Of a DNA stretch of 64,000 nucleotides, positions 11,206 through 23,800 are shown piece after piece. The number at the start of each line of letters is the position of its first letter. The stretch's first letter is position 1. The position numbers were made by a program, and so were the translations under genes. The stretch is from Heliopora coerulea (lineage: Eukaryota > Cnidaria > Anthozoa > Scleralcyonacea > Helioporidae): the NCBI GenBank assembly GCA_030142905.1, contig JASJOG010000015.1, forward strand, positions 2,540,501 through 2,604,500. The letters run 5' to 3'. The notes under the pieces were generated by a model. It ran no database searches. It was not told the origin of the DNA and worked only from the letters and a program-made list of their open reading frames with translations.

Positions 11206-13270
11206 ATCTAAACGAATGCTGCGATATTTTAATATGTGTTATGTTCCAACCTGAAGTACTGTAAACTAAAGCAGTAGCATCAGATTTGCATTTGTTTAGT
11301 CATTTCTCTGAGAATAAACTTGTCGAATTCAGCTTGAAGCGGATGAGGAAAGTATCAATGCGCGTGAGCCAATGGTATATCCTAACCTATTTGGAAAGGT
11401 AGTTGTTTCGAGCCGAGAAATAAGAATTTCTACACAAACAGAGAGCCAAGTATTGACCTTCCAATCCGAGCCGAGTATCAAAGCGAAGTTTGGTAACGTG
11501 ACCCTCGAGTGTTACTCGAGTATTCCAACTCCTCTGTTGACAGTTTCATCCACCAACATTGAAGTAGTCTTGTTTATCTACTCCTATGGCGGGTATATAT
11601 AGTTATCGGACTGAGATTTTGCGACTACGTTGAAAAAAATCGGCCCAATTAAAAAAAACTGGTGCCATCTGACAATTTATAGTTTTAGATTAAGGCCGAA
11701 CTTTTCAAAAGAGGGCGGCGAAAATTAGGCAGACGGATCTTGGCGCGTACCTCTTGAGATGTTCGCGGAACTGACTGACCCAGTTCAGTCAGGAATTTCT
11801 TACATCGACGAATTTTAGTCCAGTTAACCTGGCTGAAATTTCATTTGAATTTTTCGTGACGTAATCAATAGAAAGAAATTGTCGTTGTTTTCACTCCCTG
11901 AATTGGAGAGAACCGAAGTGACATGACTACGATATTTAACAAAGACAAAGAAGCTGATGTTTTAGCACTTGAACTAAACTCCTACTCATTGACCTCATAA
12001 TAAACTTTGGATGACGTTCATCTACACCTCTGACAGTCTTCTGAAGAACTGTTGTCAGTCTGATTGCTTGTAATAACCGACAGGTTCCCTATTCTTCTGC
12101 CAACTGTAGTTATGAAAACGTGGATGTGCTTCCGGTGGTGTATATCGTGGGGAACGGCAAACACTCCAGGGAACCCCAATTCAGTTCATTCCTTTTGTAT
12201 TGAATGAACAATCTTATTGTAAGGACTCATCTTTGTGGTTGCCGGCGTGCTTGCTTAAACTTTACTGTTTGTGAAGGACGAAGCCTTTTCTTGTTGCTTA
12301 ACCAAACGAAAGCTTGCAATCAAATGGTCGTTACATTTTACATGCTTTAACCTTTCCTTCGCCATTAAACAAGCGAAAAAAAGCGTTGTCGTGTATGTGA
12401 CACATTATGGACGAAAATGGCTCTCGTAGACCGTGAAACACCCCCCAGGACAGCCATTAGCTAAACCTTCAAAAGAAACACCGGCCCCATTAAATCGTTC
12501 CCACGATACATTTTGACCTTGGATAACATGTACTCATGCAAATTTCGCTCAAACCACCACAATGAAAAAACGCCTGAATTAGAATAACGCCTTGGTTCCT
12601 ATTTTCTGTAAACGCCATGAAGAAAGATTAGTAAGCAGGGTAGCCACAGTAACCTGACTTACATTTAGATTTCAAATCTGGGATTCGTGTTGCATAGCTC
12701 CCTGTGCTGTAGAATCTAAGTTACTAATTTAGTCATGGCCCACCGAGATCCTCTGGCGATCCTTATACTTCGAAATTGAGGTATGACGTGTGGGATACAT
12801 GTTTCATCCTCTTCGAAACATGAACGAGGCAATGGCTTTTCTTTCGAAACAAGGATAGTGAAAAAATTTTTAAATGTAAAGCCTTTTATGCCTATTTGGG
12901 GCACTCTTAATGACCCTTCAGCTCTTTTAAAAGAACGGGAATTAGTAAGTCCTTAAACATCGCAAAGTTATTTAGTCCATCGATCGACTCAAACTCACCA
13001 CTTTCCAGCAAACAACTGAAAAACGGAAAACGAATTTAAGAATGACAAACTGTTTGCCAAACTTTAACATGGAGTAAGAACCTCGAGTGTTCATGTATAT
13101 TTTCAAACAAGAAAATGCACAAATAGGGGTACTAAGGTGTGGAAAAATTATGTCCCCAATTATGTTGCATCCTGTTGAAATTCCTTACACAAACTGGTCC
13201 TAAGTGACCTACCACCGAGATCACTCAAGGCCACTTTGTCACTTAGACAACGGAAGTAAATACCACTCTG
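11206..13270. other. Gene-free stretch upstream of the spondin array gene
   Basis: No coding region is recognised. The segment near 11810-11865 resembles, inverted, a segment near 6130-6200. The part nearest 13270 may contain regulatory sequence for the gene starting at 13396, but no specific site beyond a TATA-like element can be supported. Confidence 0.4.
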
Positions 13271-13271
13271 C

Positions 13272-13279
13272 ATATATAT
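13272..13279 (+). promoter_or_regulatory. TATA-like element of the spondin array gene
   Basis: An ATATATAT run lies about 117 bp before the chosen ATG at 13396. The spacing would put transcription start near 13300 with a short leader. It is a weak call because the genome is AT-rich. Confidence 0.35.
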
Positions 13280-13395
13280 CACACACAACACCAAGAAATT
13301 TGTCATTTTTACTTCTCAACACCAAGGTACACAATCTTCAACGACAAGGCCTTACACTCTCTTGAAAGTTATAGGCAGACGACGTTCATGCCATT

Positions 13396-16300
13396 ATGAA
13401 ATATGGACTTTGTATTGTACTCTGTCACCTGGCTACAAAAATACTTTTTTTCACTGCTCCGGTTGCTGCAAAGAGTTGCAAAGGAAAAGCCTACTACAGC
13501 CTAACGTTTAACGCGGAATGGAGCAACATGACACATCCCTCACCAGTGTTTCCTACAAACGCTACGTTTTCTCCTCTAATTGGAGCAACACATAACATGT
13601 ACTACGAGATGTGGCGGAGAGGAAAGATGGCATCTCCTGGGGTACAACGTGTTGCGGAAACAGGTACTGAGGCTGTTTTTTTGGTTTTCGTTTTTTTAAG
13701 TTCATAGTTTTATCTCATAAAACGTGTCGCTGGGAATGCTTTTATAGAGACAAGGCAATCTCTTTCCCACACAAGTGTTGTTTTGCGACTGTGTTACTTA
13801 GCCGCAAACCCACGGGCCAGATGTGCGTGCAATGTTACGGCAATTACTTTTGGGTCAGGATGAAATTTTAAGGCTGTGGGTTAGAGCAGAATTTGAGTTA
13901 GAGTGAGCATTAGAGAAAAAATAAAGTCGGGATACGTTTAACGCTAGGCTTTTACCAACCTGTACCTTCACTGTATTTTCTTTTTTGGGTAAATCGGTCG
14001 TCCAAATGTGGACCCCTCCGTAAAGTATTGTGAAAAGCTATTATTTAGGTCGGTAAAATAGACTTCAGGCTTCAACATCTCAACGTGAAACGGTCACCGC
14101 GCTCCACTGGAGTTAATATTTGGAGTTAAATTAACTTTTGTTCTGGAGTCACTCAACATTTTTAAATAAAAGAACGAGGAGTGACATCCTTTTTGCCTAG
14201 ACGTCTTGACCCATGGTAAAACTTTTTCTTTACAAAAACAAACGTGTTCAGCCAAACTGGCCATCGTCAGCTTCAGTGGTCAGAACGAGGAGTAATCTGG
14301 TATTAAACTCACGCGATGATGGTTCGTGATACATAATAATACTCCACTTTGGAGTAATGGAATCTTTTGTTTCGAGGGGAACTCTAATTCTCGAACATCC
14401 TTCACTGTATCGCCCATCAGTAGGCGGGCCCCTTGTTAAGTCACTTCGGCGGTATTGGTGTTGAGGTACGTGGACATAAGATCATTTCAGCTGTTGCTGA
14501 ATATGACCTCCAACCATAGTTACTATGTTCTAACATGGCAACTGTATCTTGGTTTTTGAATCTCAAAGGCCTGATTACAACCAGCCAATAGTAGCGAGAG
14601 GCCATTAGAACAAATAGGTTTTCATACAATATGCCTTAGGTAGATGAACGATCTTCAAGCTCGATACTCATTCTCATCTACCTCAATATATCCAGGCTCT
14701 CACGTCTTCTCAAACATCAATATGCCTTAAGCATGATTAGTCGTAATCTTCTTTCGTTGCTATTGATGATGGAATCCTACCATATTCGTGATTATCCAGA
14801 TGATACAAGGTTGGCACGCTGTCATAAATCGCACCTTCAAAGACATCGTCGGAAGTCGGCAAATATTAAAATCACATCATCACTACCTTCCGTCGTTTAA
14901 GCCTTCATCACAGGTGGTCTCATAATTTGTCTTTACGCATGCGTCCAACAACTTGTAATGCTCCATTACACTTCATTAAAACAACACAAAACAAAACACA
15001 ACGACATTTTATTTAGTACATAGTCGATGAACCAAATCGAAAAAGCCTAGAGTTTTACCTTCAAAAAACCACTGAAATATTGAGGTCGACACTCTTAGTA
15101 AGGTTTTATACTTAATTCGGTTAAAAACAAAGCGTAGATTTCTTAATTCACTTCCTTAGTAACCGATATATTAAAAAAAAACAACGGTATAACATTTCGA
15201 CGTATTAGTGATTAATTAAATGTCCACTCAAGTATCGAGAAGATTTGTGGAAGTGTACAAGGCCTCTGGCCTAAATGATGTTCACAAATATATCCTTCGA
15301 CTTTAGTTCACATCCGAAGCCAAGCTCAAGGGAGAATACAATACAATGAGAATAATACCATCAACTGAAATCTCAGACCCGTTAGCAGGGCTGAAATGTC
15401 AGCAAGGGCTAACGAGGAATCTCTGTAAACATCATCTTGCGATTACATGACAAAAGTAGCAGCTGAGTTATAGGAGTGAATTCTTTGTTGATATACTTCA
15501 TGTGATTGGCCGCTAGTTCTGTGAAACAAATACGCCCGAATCGTACTTGTTCGTTTCAACTAAATTGCCCATAATCGTTTTCAGTAACTCAGTTAATAAA
15601 ATATCTCCCTATTAACTTAGGTAATTCAGGTGTTCTCCCTTCGGAAACTCAAGAGCAAATGCGCAGTGTTAACGCTTTTTCCTTGATACCAGCCAGTGGC
15701 CCGACAGCCACACTAGGATACACAACGCTGACAAGTCGTCCCTTAGTTTCAGTAAAGCGTTTCTCAGTAAATAGTTTAAGATCATACACATTAACTAACA
15801 ATCTATCTTTTCAAATGTATATAGGCAACGAAACTGTCCTCGCGAATGAAATTTATCGTGAAAAACGCTATGGCAACGTCTATTCGTTGATCAGAGCTAA
15901 CGGTCCTACTATGACGCCTGGAAACACAACTTTGACCAATATTCATGTGGATGGAGATCGTTCTTTGGTCTCAGTAATGACCATGATCTTCCCTTCTCCG
16001 GACTGGTTCCTGGGCATTGCCAACGTCAACTTGTGTGACAACGCCACAGGAGAGTGGAAACAAAACCTTACCAGGGACTTATTTCCTTATGACGCGGGAA
16101 CTGATAATGGAACTTCGTTTGAAAGTGCCGACTCCCCCTCTGATCCTCGACAGAACATAACCCTTATAAGCAAAGACGATGACACGAACTTCAGAAGTGA
16201 TGATCCAATCAGGCGATTGGGAACATTCACATTCACTCGTATACCGACGAAAACGTGCAAAGGGAAAGCTTATTACACTCTGATGTTCAACGCTGAGTGG

Positions 16301-17828
16301 AGCAACATCACTCACCCCTCACCCGTGTTCCCTAAAAACGCTATGTTTTCACCACTTATTGGAGCGTCGCATAGCATGTACTACGAGATGTGGCGTAGAG
16401 GAAAAATGGCCTCGACTGGTGTGCGAATCGTAGCCGAAACAGGTAAACGGTTTCTTTCTAAAATATAGCATTCATGTGACAGTATGTTTCAATGTCTTTT
16501 GTCGTACCTTTTCAATTGTAAATGTAATCAGAAGCGCCAGAACGGGAACCGATCTTCCCCGAATGATTGTCGCGTACACTCATTCGTCCTGATGTATCTG
16601 ATTCAGCAACCGGGGTTTTCACGAGGTATTGCAACATTCATGAGCGAATAGTGAGCTGGAATTATCCTCTTAAGTGTTGATTGCATAGCCCAGGATGAGC
16701 AGTCGTATGCGGCAATAGCTATCGTGTAGATGAAGCCTTAGGCGCATACGCTCCTCAACTTTTTTTAAATAGATGAAAAATGACTTTTTACTGTGCAAAG
16801 CACTCTTTTTTTTTAACAAATATAACATTGGCCGTAAAGATATATCGAGTCCAATGGTCTGAATTAAAATTGGTACCCTTTGACGTATGCCAAAGCTTTA
16901 CTGCGGGCTCATATTCACACAACTTAAACTTCTTCCTTGCGCTCCTGAATGTTAACAAACAATTTATCTCAAATAATTTTTTTTTTCATTGTTTTACTAA
17001 CTGTATCTTATATTATCTGAATCCCAAAGGTAAAGAATGCGTATTAGCATCGGAAATCGAAGTACAACGACGTTTAGGCAATGCCTATTCACTAATTCGA
17101 GCAAAAGGCCCTACATCGACTCCTGGAAGAACTACGTTGGACGATATCCATGTGGATGGAGATCGTTCTCTGGTCTCAGTAATGACCATGATCTTCCCTT
17201 CTCCAGATTGGTTCCTTGGCATTTCCAATGTCGACTTGTGTAATCCAATGACAGGAGAATGGCGGGATAGCCTGAGCAGAGACTTGCTTCCCTATGATGC
17301 AGGCACTGAAGATGGAAGTTCGTTTGAGAGTCCTGACTCTCCTTCTAATCCTCGAAAGAAGATAACGCTCATTGGAAAAGACGACGACACTAACTTTAAA
17401 AGTAATTCTTCAATCCCACGCTTAGGCACATTTACATTCACCAAAAAACCGACAAAGAAATGCAAAGGGAAAGCTTATTACAGCCTAAAGTTCGAAGCCG
17501 AATGGAGCAACATGACACATCCCTCACCAGTGTTCCCAAATAACTCAATGTTTTCACCGCTTATTGGGGCATCACATAATATTTACTACGAGATGTGGCG
17601 TCGTGGAAAGATGGCATCACCTGGGGTACAACTTGTAGCTGAAACAGGTAAACAAATTTGGATTTCAAGTGGTAACAATTATTCAATATCTTTTCAATAT
17701 GATTACTGCGTTTTGCTTTTATGCTGCCCGAGATTGTCCTGGGTTTTCTTTGAATGACAGTAGTCGTCTAATGGATACAAAATTGAGGACACAACCGGAT
17801 GTCTTAGATCTCGTAAAACATTTTCTGC

Positions 17829-17877
<49 letters not shown>

Positions 17878-20800
17878 GTATATGTATATGTAAATGTATA
17901 TGTAAATGTATAGGTATATGTATATTTATTTACCGTTCAGCAACCAATCAATGTGCGTAATTTTGAGCATTCCCGTCAGGATCTCACAAAACATTTCTCA
18001 GAAAATAAATTGAGAGGATGCCATTACGTGACAATCTATCTTTTCAAATCTCCTAGGAAATGAAAGTGTACTCGCGAATGAAATTTATCGTCAAAAACGT
18101 TATGGCAACGTGTACTCGTTGATCAGAGCTAACGGTCCTACCAAGACCCCTGGAAACACAACTTTGACCAATATTCACGTGGATGGAGATCGTTCTTTGG
18201 TCTCAGTAATGACCATGATCTTCCCTTCTCCTGACTGGTTCCTGGGCATTTCCAACGTTGATATGTGTGACCCAATGACAGGAGAATGGAAAGAAAATCT
18301 TAGCAGAGACCTATTTCCTTACGATTCCGGTACTGACGACGGAACTTCGTTTGAAAGTCCTGACTCTCCTACTAATCCTCGAAAGAACATATTCCTTATT
18401 GGAAAAGAAGACGACACAAACTTTAAAAGTAATCATCCAATCCGGCGTTTAGGTAAATTTACATTTTCCAAGATACCGACAAAAACGTGTAAAGGAAAGG
18501 CTTATTACAGTCTAAAGTTCGAAGCCGAGTGGAGCAACATGACACATCCCTCACCAGTGTTCCCGAATAACTCAATGTTTTCACCGCTCATTGGAGCATC
18601 CCATAACATGTACTACGAGATGTGGCGTCGTGGAAAAATGGCATCGCCTGGAGTACAACTCGTAGCTGAAACAGGTAAACTAATCTTCTTCATCTTTGCG
18701 ACGTTGATTTTATGTCTTACTTTATGACTTCCGTCCGTAGGTTACGAACAAGTTCCTTACTGTAATTTGCATCTTTTCAAACCTATAGGCAACGAAAGTG
18801 TCCTCGCGAATGAAATTTATCGTCAAAAACGTTATGGCAACGTGTACTCGTTGATCAGAGCTAACGGTCCTACCAAGACGCCTGGAAACACAACTTTGAC
18901 CAATATTCACGTGGATAGAGATCGTTCTTTGGTCTCAGTAATGACCATGATCTTCCCTTCTCCAGACTGGTTCCTGGGCATTTCCAACGTTGATATGTGT
19001 GACCCAATGACAGGAGAATGGAGAGAAAGTCTTATCAGGGACTTGTTTCCTTACGATTCCGGTACTGACGACGGAACTTCGTTTGAAAGTCCTAACTCTC
19101 CTTCTAATCCTCGAAAGAACATATTTCTTATTGGAAAAGACGACGACACAAACTTTAAGAGTAACTCACCAATCAGGCGTTTGGGAACATTTACATTCTC
19201 CAAGATACCGACGAAAACGTGCAAAGGGAAAGCTTATTACAATTTAACATTCACTGCCGAATGGAGCAACATCACACATCCCTCACCAGTGTTCCCGAAT
19301 AACTCAATGTTTTCACCGCTTATTGGAGCATCCCATAACATGTACTACGAGATGTGGCGTCGTGGAAAAATGGCATCGCCCGGAGTACAAATTGTAGCTG
19401 AAACAGGTAAACTGATATTGATTCTGAACTGGAATTCTTTTTAGTCGCTCTTATTCTTATCATATTTCTATTACTGAATTAGGAAGGGAGTTCACGAGTC
19501 TTGAAATAATTGCTAACTCTAATCCAAGTGTTTTTAAATGTTCAGGTAATGAAAGTGTTCTCGCAAACGAAATTTCCCGTCAAATACGTTATGGGAACGC
19601 CTACTCCCTCATTAGAGCCAATGGTCCAACTTCTACGCCTGGGCAGACAACGTTGACGAACGTTCATGTAGATGGACATCGTTCGTTGGTATCTGTGATG
19701 ACGATGATCTTTCCTTCTCCTGACTGGTTCCTGGGCATTTCCAACGTCGATATGTGTGACCCAATGACAGGAGAATGGAGAGAAAATCTTACCAGGGACT
19801 TGTTTCCTTACGATTCCGGTACTGACGATGGAACTTCGTTTGAAAGTCCTAACTCTCCTTCTGATCCTCGAAAGAACATATTTCTTATTGGGAAAGACGA
19901 CGACACAAACTTTAAGAGTAACTCACCAATCAGGCGTTTGGGTACATTTACATTCTCCAAGATACCGACAAAAACATGCAAAGGGAAAGCCTATTACAAT
20001 TTAACATTTAATGCTGAATGGAGCAACATGACACATCCCTCACCAGTCTTCCCTAAAAATGCAACGTTTTCGCCACTTATTGGAGCATCACATAATGTTT
20101 ACTATGATATGTGGCGTCGTGGAAAGATGGCATCACCTGGGGTCCAACTTGTAGCTGAAACAGGTAGAGTAATTTTGGTTTTGAACTGCAGTATTTATTT
20201 GACATCTTTTCGACATCATCTTCCTGTTTCGGCATCAAAAGAAGTACTTTTTCATTATGATCTGTATTTTTTAAATATATAGGTAATGAAAGTGTTCTCG
20301 CAAATGAAATTTACCGTCAAATACGTTACGGTAATGCCTACTCGCTGATCAGAGCCAGCGGTCCTACCAGTACACCTGGAGCCACTACGTTGAGAAATAT
20401 TCACGTAGATGAAGATCGTTCTCTGGTTTCTGTAATGACGATGATTTTCCCTTCTCCGGATTGGTTCCTGGGTGTATCCAACGTCGACATGTGTGATCCG
20501 ATGACCGGAGAATGGAGGGATAGCCTTATGCGAAACCTGTTTCCTTATGACTCTGGTACCGATGATGGAACTTCGTTTGAAAGTCCTAACTCCCCTTCAG
20601 ATCCACGAAAGAACATATTTCTGATTGGTAAAGACGATGAGACGAACTTTAAAAGCGATTCCCCAATACCACGTTTAGGTACATTTACATTCTCGAAAAT
20701 ACCGACAAAAACGTGCAAAGGGAAAGCTTATTACAATTTAAAATTCACTGCCGAATGGAGCAACATCACACATCCCTCGCCTGTGTTCCCGAATAACTCA

Positions 20801-23800
20801 ATGTTTTCACCGCTCATTGGAGCATCCCATAACATGTACTACGAGATGTGGCGGCGTGGAAAAATGGCATCGCCTGGAGTACAACTCGTAGCTGAAACAG
20901 GTAGAGTAAATTAGAAGTACTTTCTTAATTGGATATCCTGTGCACACCATATTTCTATTACAGAATCAGAAGGAAAGCTTCATACTCTTAAAACATTACT
21001 GATTATCATCTGCTTCTTTTAAAATTCTCAGGGAATGAAAGTGTTCTCGCTGATGAAATTTATCGTCAGAAACGTTATGGCAACGTGTACTCGTTGATCA
21101 GAGCTAACGGTCCTACCAAGACGCCTGGAAACACAACTTTGACCAATATTCATGTGGATGGAGATCGTTCTTTGGTCTCAGTAATGACCATGATCTTCCC
21201 TTCTCCTGACTGGTTCCTGGGCATTTCCAACGTTGATATGTGTGACCCAATGACAGGAGAATGGAGAGAAAGTCTTAGCAGAGACCTATTTCCTTACGAT
21301 TCCGGTACTGACGACGGAACTTCGTTTGAAAGTCCTAACTCTCCTTCTGATCCTCGAAAGAACATATTCCTTATTGGAAAAGAAGACGACACAAACTTTA
21401 AAAGTAATCATCCAATCCGGCGTTTAGGTAAATTTACATTTTCCAAGATACCGACAAAAACGTGTAAAGGAAAGGCTTATTACAGTCTAAAGTTCGAAGC
21501 CGAGTGGAGCAACATGACACATCCCTCACCAGTGTTCCCGAATAACTCAATGTTTTCACCGCTCATTGGAGCATCCCATAACATGTACTACGAGATGTGG
21601 CGGCGTGGAAAAATGGCATCGCCTGGAGTACAACTCGTAGCTGAAACAGGTAAACTAATCTTCTACATCTTTGCGACGTTGATTTTATGTCTTACTTCAT
21701 GACATCCGTCCGTACATTATGAACAAGTTCCTTACTCTAATTTGCATCTTTTCAAACCTATAGGCAACGAAAGTGTCCTCGCGAATGAAATTTATCGTCA
21801 AAAACGTTATGGCAACGTGTACTCGTTGATCAGAGCTAACGGTCCTACCAAGACGCCTGGAAACACAACTTTGACCAATATTCACGTGGATAGAGATCGT
21901 TCTTTGGTCTCAGTAATGACCATGATCTTCCCTTCTCCAGACTGGTTCCTGGGCATTTCCAACGTTGATATGTGTGACCCAATGACAGGAGAATGGAGAG
22001 AAAGTCTTATCAGGGACTTGTTTCCTTACGATTCCGGTACTGACGACGGAACTTCGTTTGAAAGTCCTAACTCTCCTTCTAATCCTCGAAAGAACATATT
22101 TCTTATTGGAAAAGACGACGACACAAACTTTAAGAGTAACTCACCAATCAGGCGTTTGGGAACATTTACATTCTCCAAGATACCGACGAAAACGTGCAAA
22201 GGGAAAGCTTATTACAATTTAACATTCACTGCCGAATGGAGCAACATCACACATCCCTCACCAGTGTTCCCGAATAACTCAATGTTTTCACCGCTTATTG
22301 GAGCATCCCATAACATGTACTACGAGATGTGGCGTCGTGGAAAAATGGCATCGCCCGGAGTACAAATTGTAGCTGAAACAGGTAAACTGATATTGATTCT
22401 GAACTGGAATTCTTTTTAGTCGCTCTTATTCTTATCATATTTCTATTACTGAATTAGGAAGGGAGTTCACGAGTTTTGAAATAATTGCTAACTCTAATCC
22501 AAGTGTTTTTAAATGTTCAGGTAATGAAAGTGTTCTCGCAAACGAAATTTCCCGTCAAATACGTTATGGGAACGCCTACTCCCTCATTAGAGCCAATGGT
22601 CCAACTTCTACGCCTGGGCAGACAACGTTGACCAACGTTCATGTAGATGGACATCGTTCGTTGGTATCTGTGATGACGATGATCTTTCCTTCTCCTGACT
22701 GGTTCCTGGGCATTTCCAACGTCGATATGTGTGACCCAATGACAGGAGAATGGAGAGAAAATCTTACCAGGGACTTGTTTCCTTACGATTCCGGTACAGA
22801 CGATGGAACTTCGTTTGAAAGTCCTAACTCTCCTTCTGATCCTCGAAAGAACATATTTCTTATTGGGAAAGACGACGACACAAACTTCAAGAGTAACTCA
22901 CCAATCAGGCGTTTGGGTACATTTACATTCTCCAAGATACCGACAAAAACATGCAAAGGGAAAGCCTATTACAATTTAACATTTAATGCTGAATGGAGCA
23001 ACATGACACATCCCTCACCAGTCTTCCCTAAAAATGCAACGTTTTCGCCACTTATTGGAGCATCACATAATGTTTACTATGATATGTGGCGTCGTGGAAA
23101 GATGGCATCACCTGGGGTCCAACTTGTAGCTGAAACAGGTAGAGTAATTTTGGTTTTGAACTGCAGTATTTATTTGACATCTTTTCGACATCATCTTCCT
23201 GTTTCGGCATCAAAAGAAGTACTTTTTCATTATGATCTGTATTTTTTAAATATATAGGTAATGAAAGTGTTCTCGCAAATGAAATTTACCGTCAAATACG
23301 TTACGGTAATGCCTACTCGCTGATCAGAGCCAGCGGTCCTACCAGTACACCTGGAGCCACTACGTTGAGAAATATCCACGTAGATGAAGATCGTTCTCTG
23401 GTTTCTGTAAAGACGATGATTTTCCCTTCTCCGGATTGGTTCCTGGGTGTATCCAACGTCGACATGTGTGATCCGATGACCGGAGAATGGAGGGATAGCC
23501 TTATGCGAAACCTGTTTCCTTATGACTCTGGTACCGATGATGGAACTTCGTTTGAAAGTCCTAACTCCCCTTCAGATCCACGAAAGAACATATTTCTGAT
23601 TGGTAAAGACGATGAGACGAACTTTAAAAGCGATTCCCCAATACCACGTTTAGGTACATTTACATTCTCGAAAATACCGACAAAAACGTGCAAAGGGAAA
23701 GCTTATTACAATTTAAAATTCACTGCCGAATGGAGCAACATCACACATCCCTCGCCTGTGTTCCCGAATAACTCAATGTTTTCACCGCTCATTGGAGCAT

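Noticed and set aside
16780..17029. Alternative start giving a longer N-terminus to exon 3
   Set aside because: The open frame runs back through a pyrimidine-rich intron end into sequence without homology to other cassettes; the AG at 17028-17029 gives the exact 618-nt cassette.
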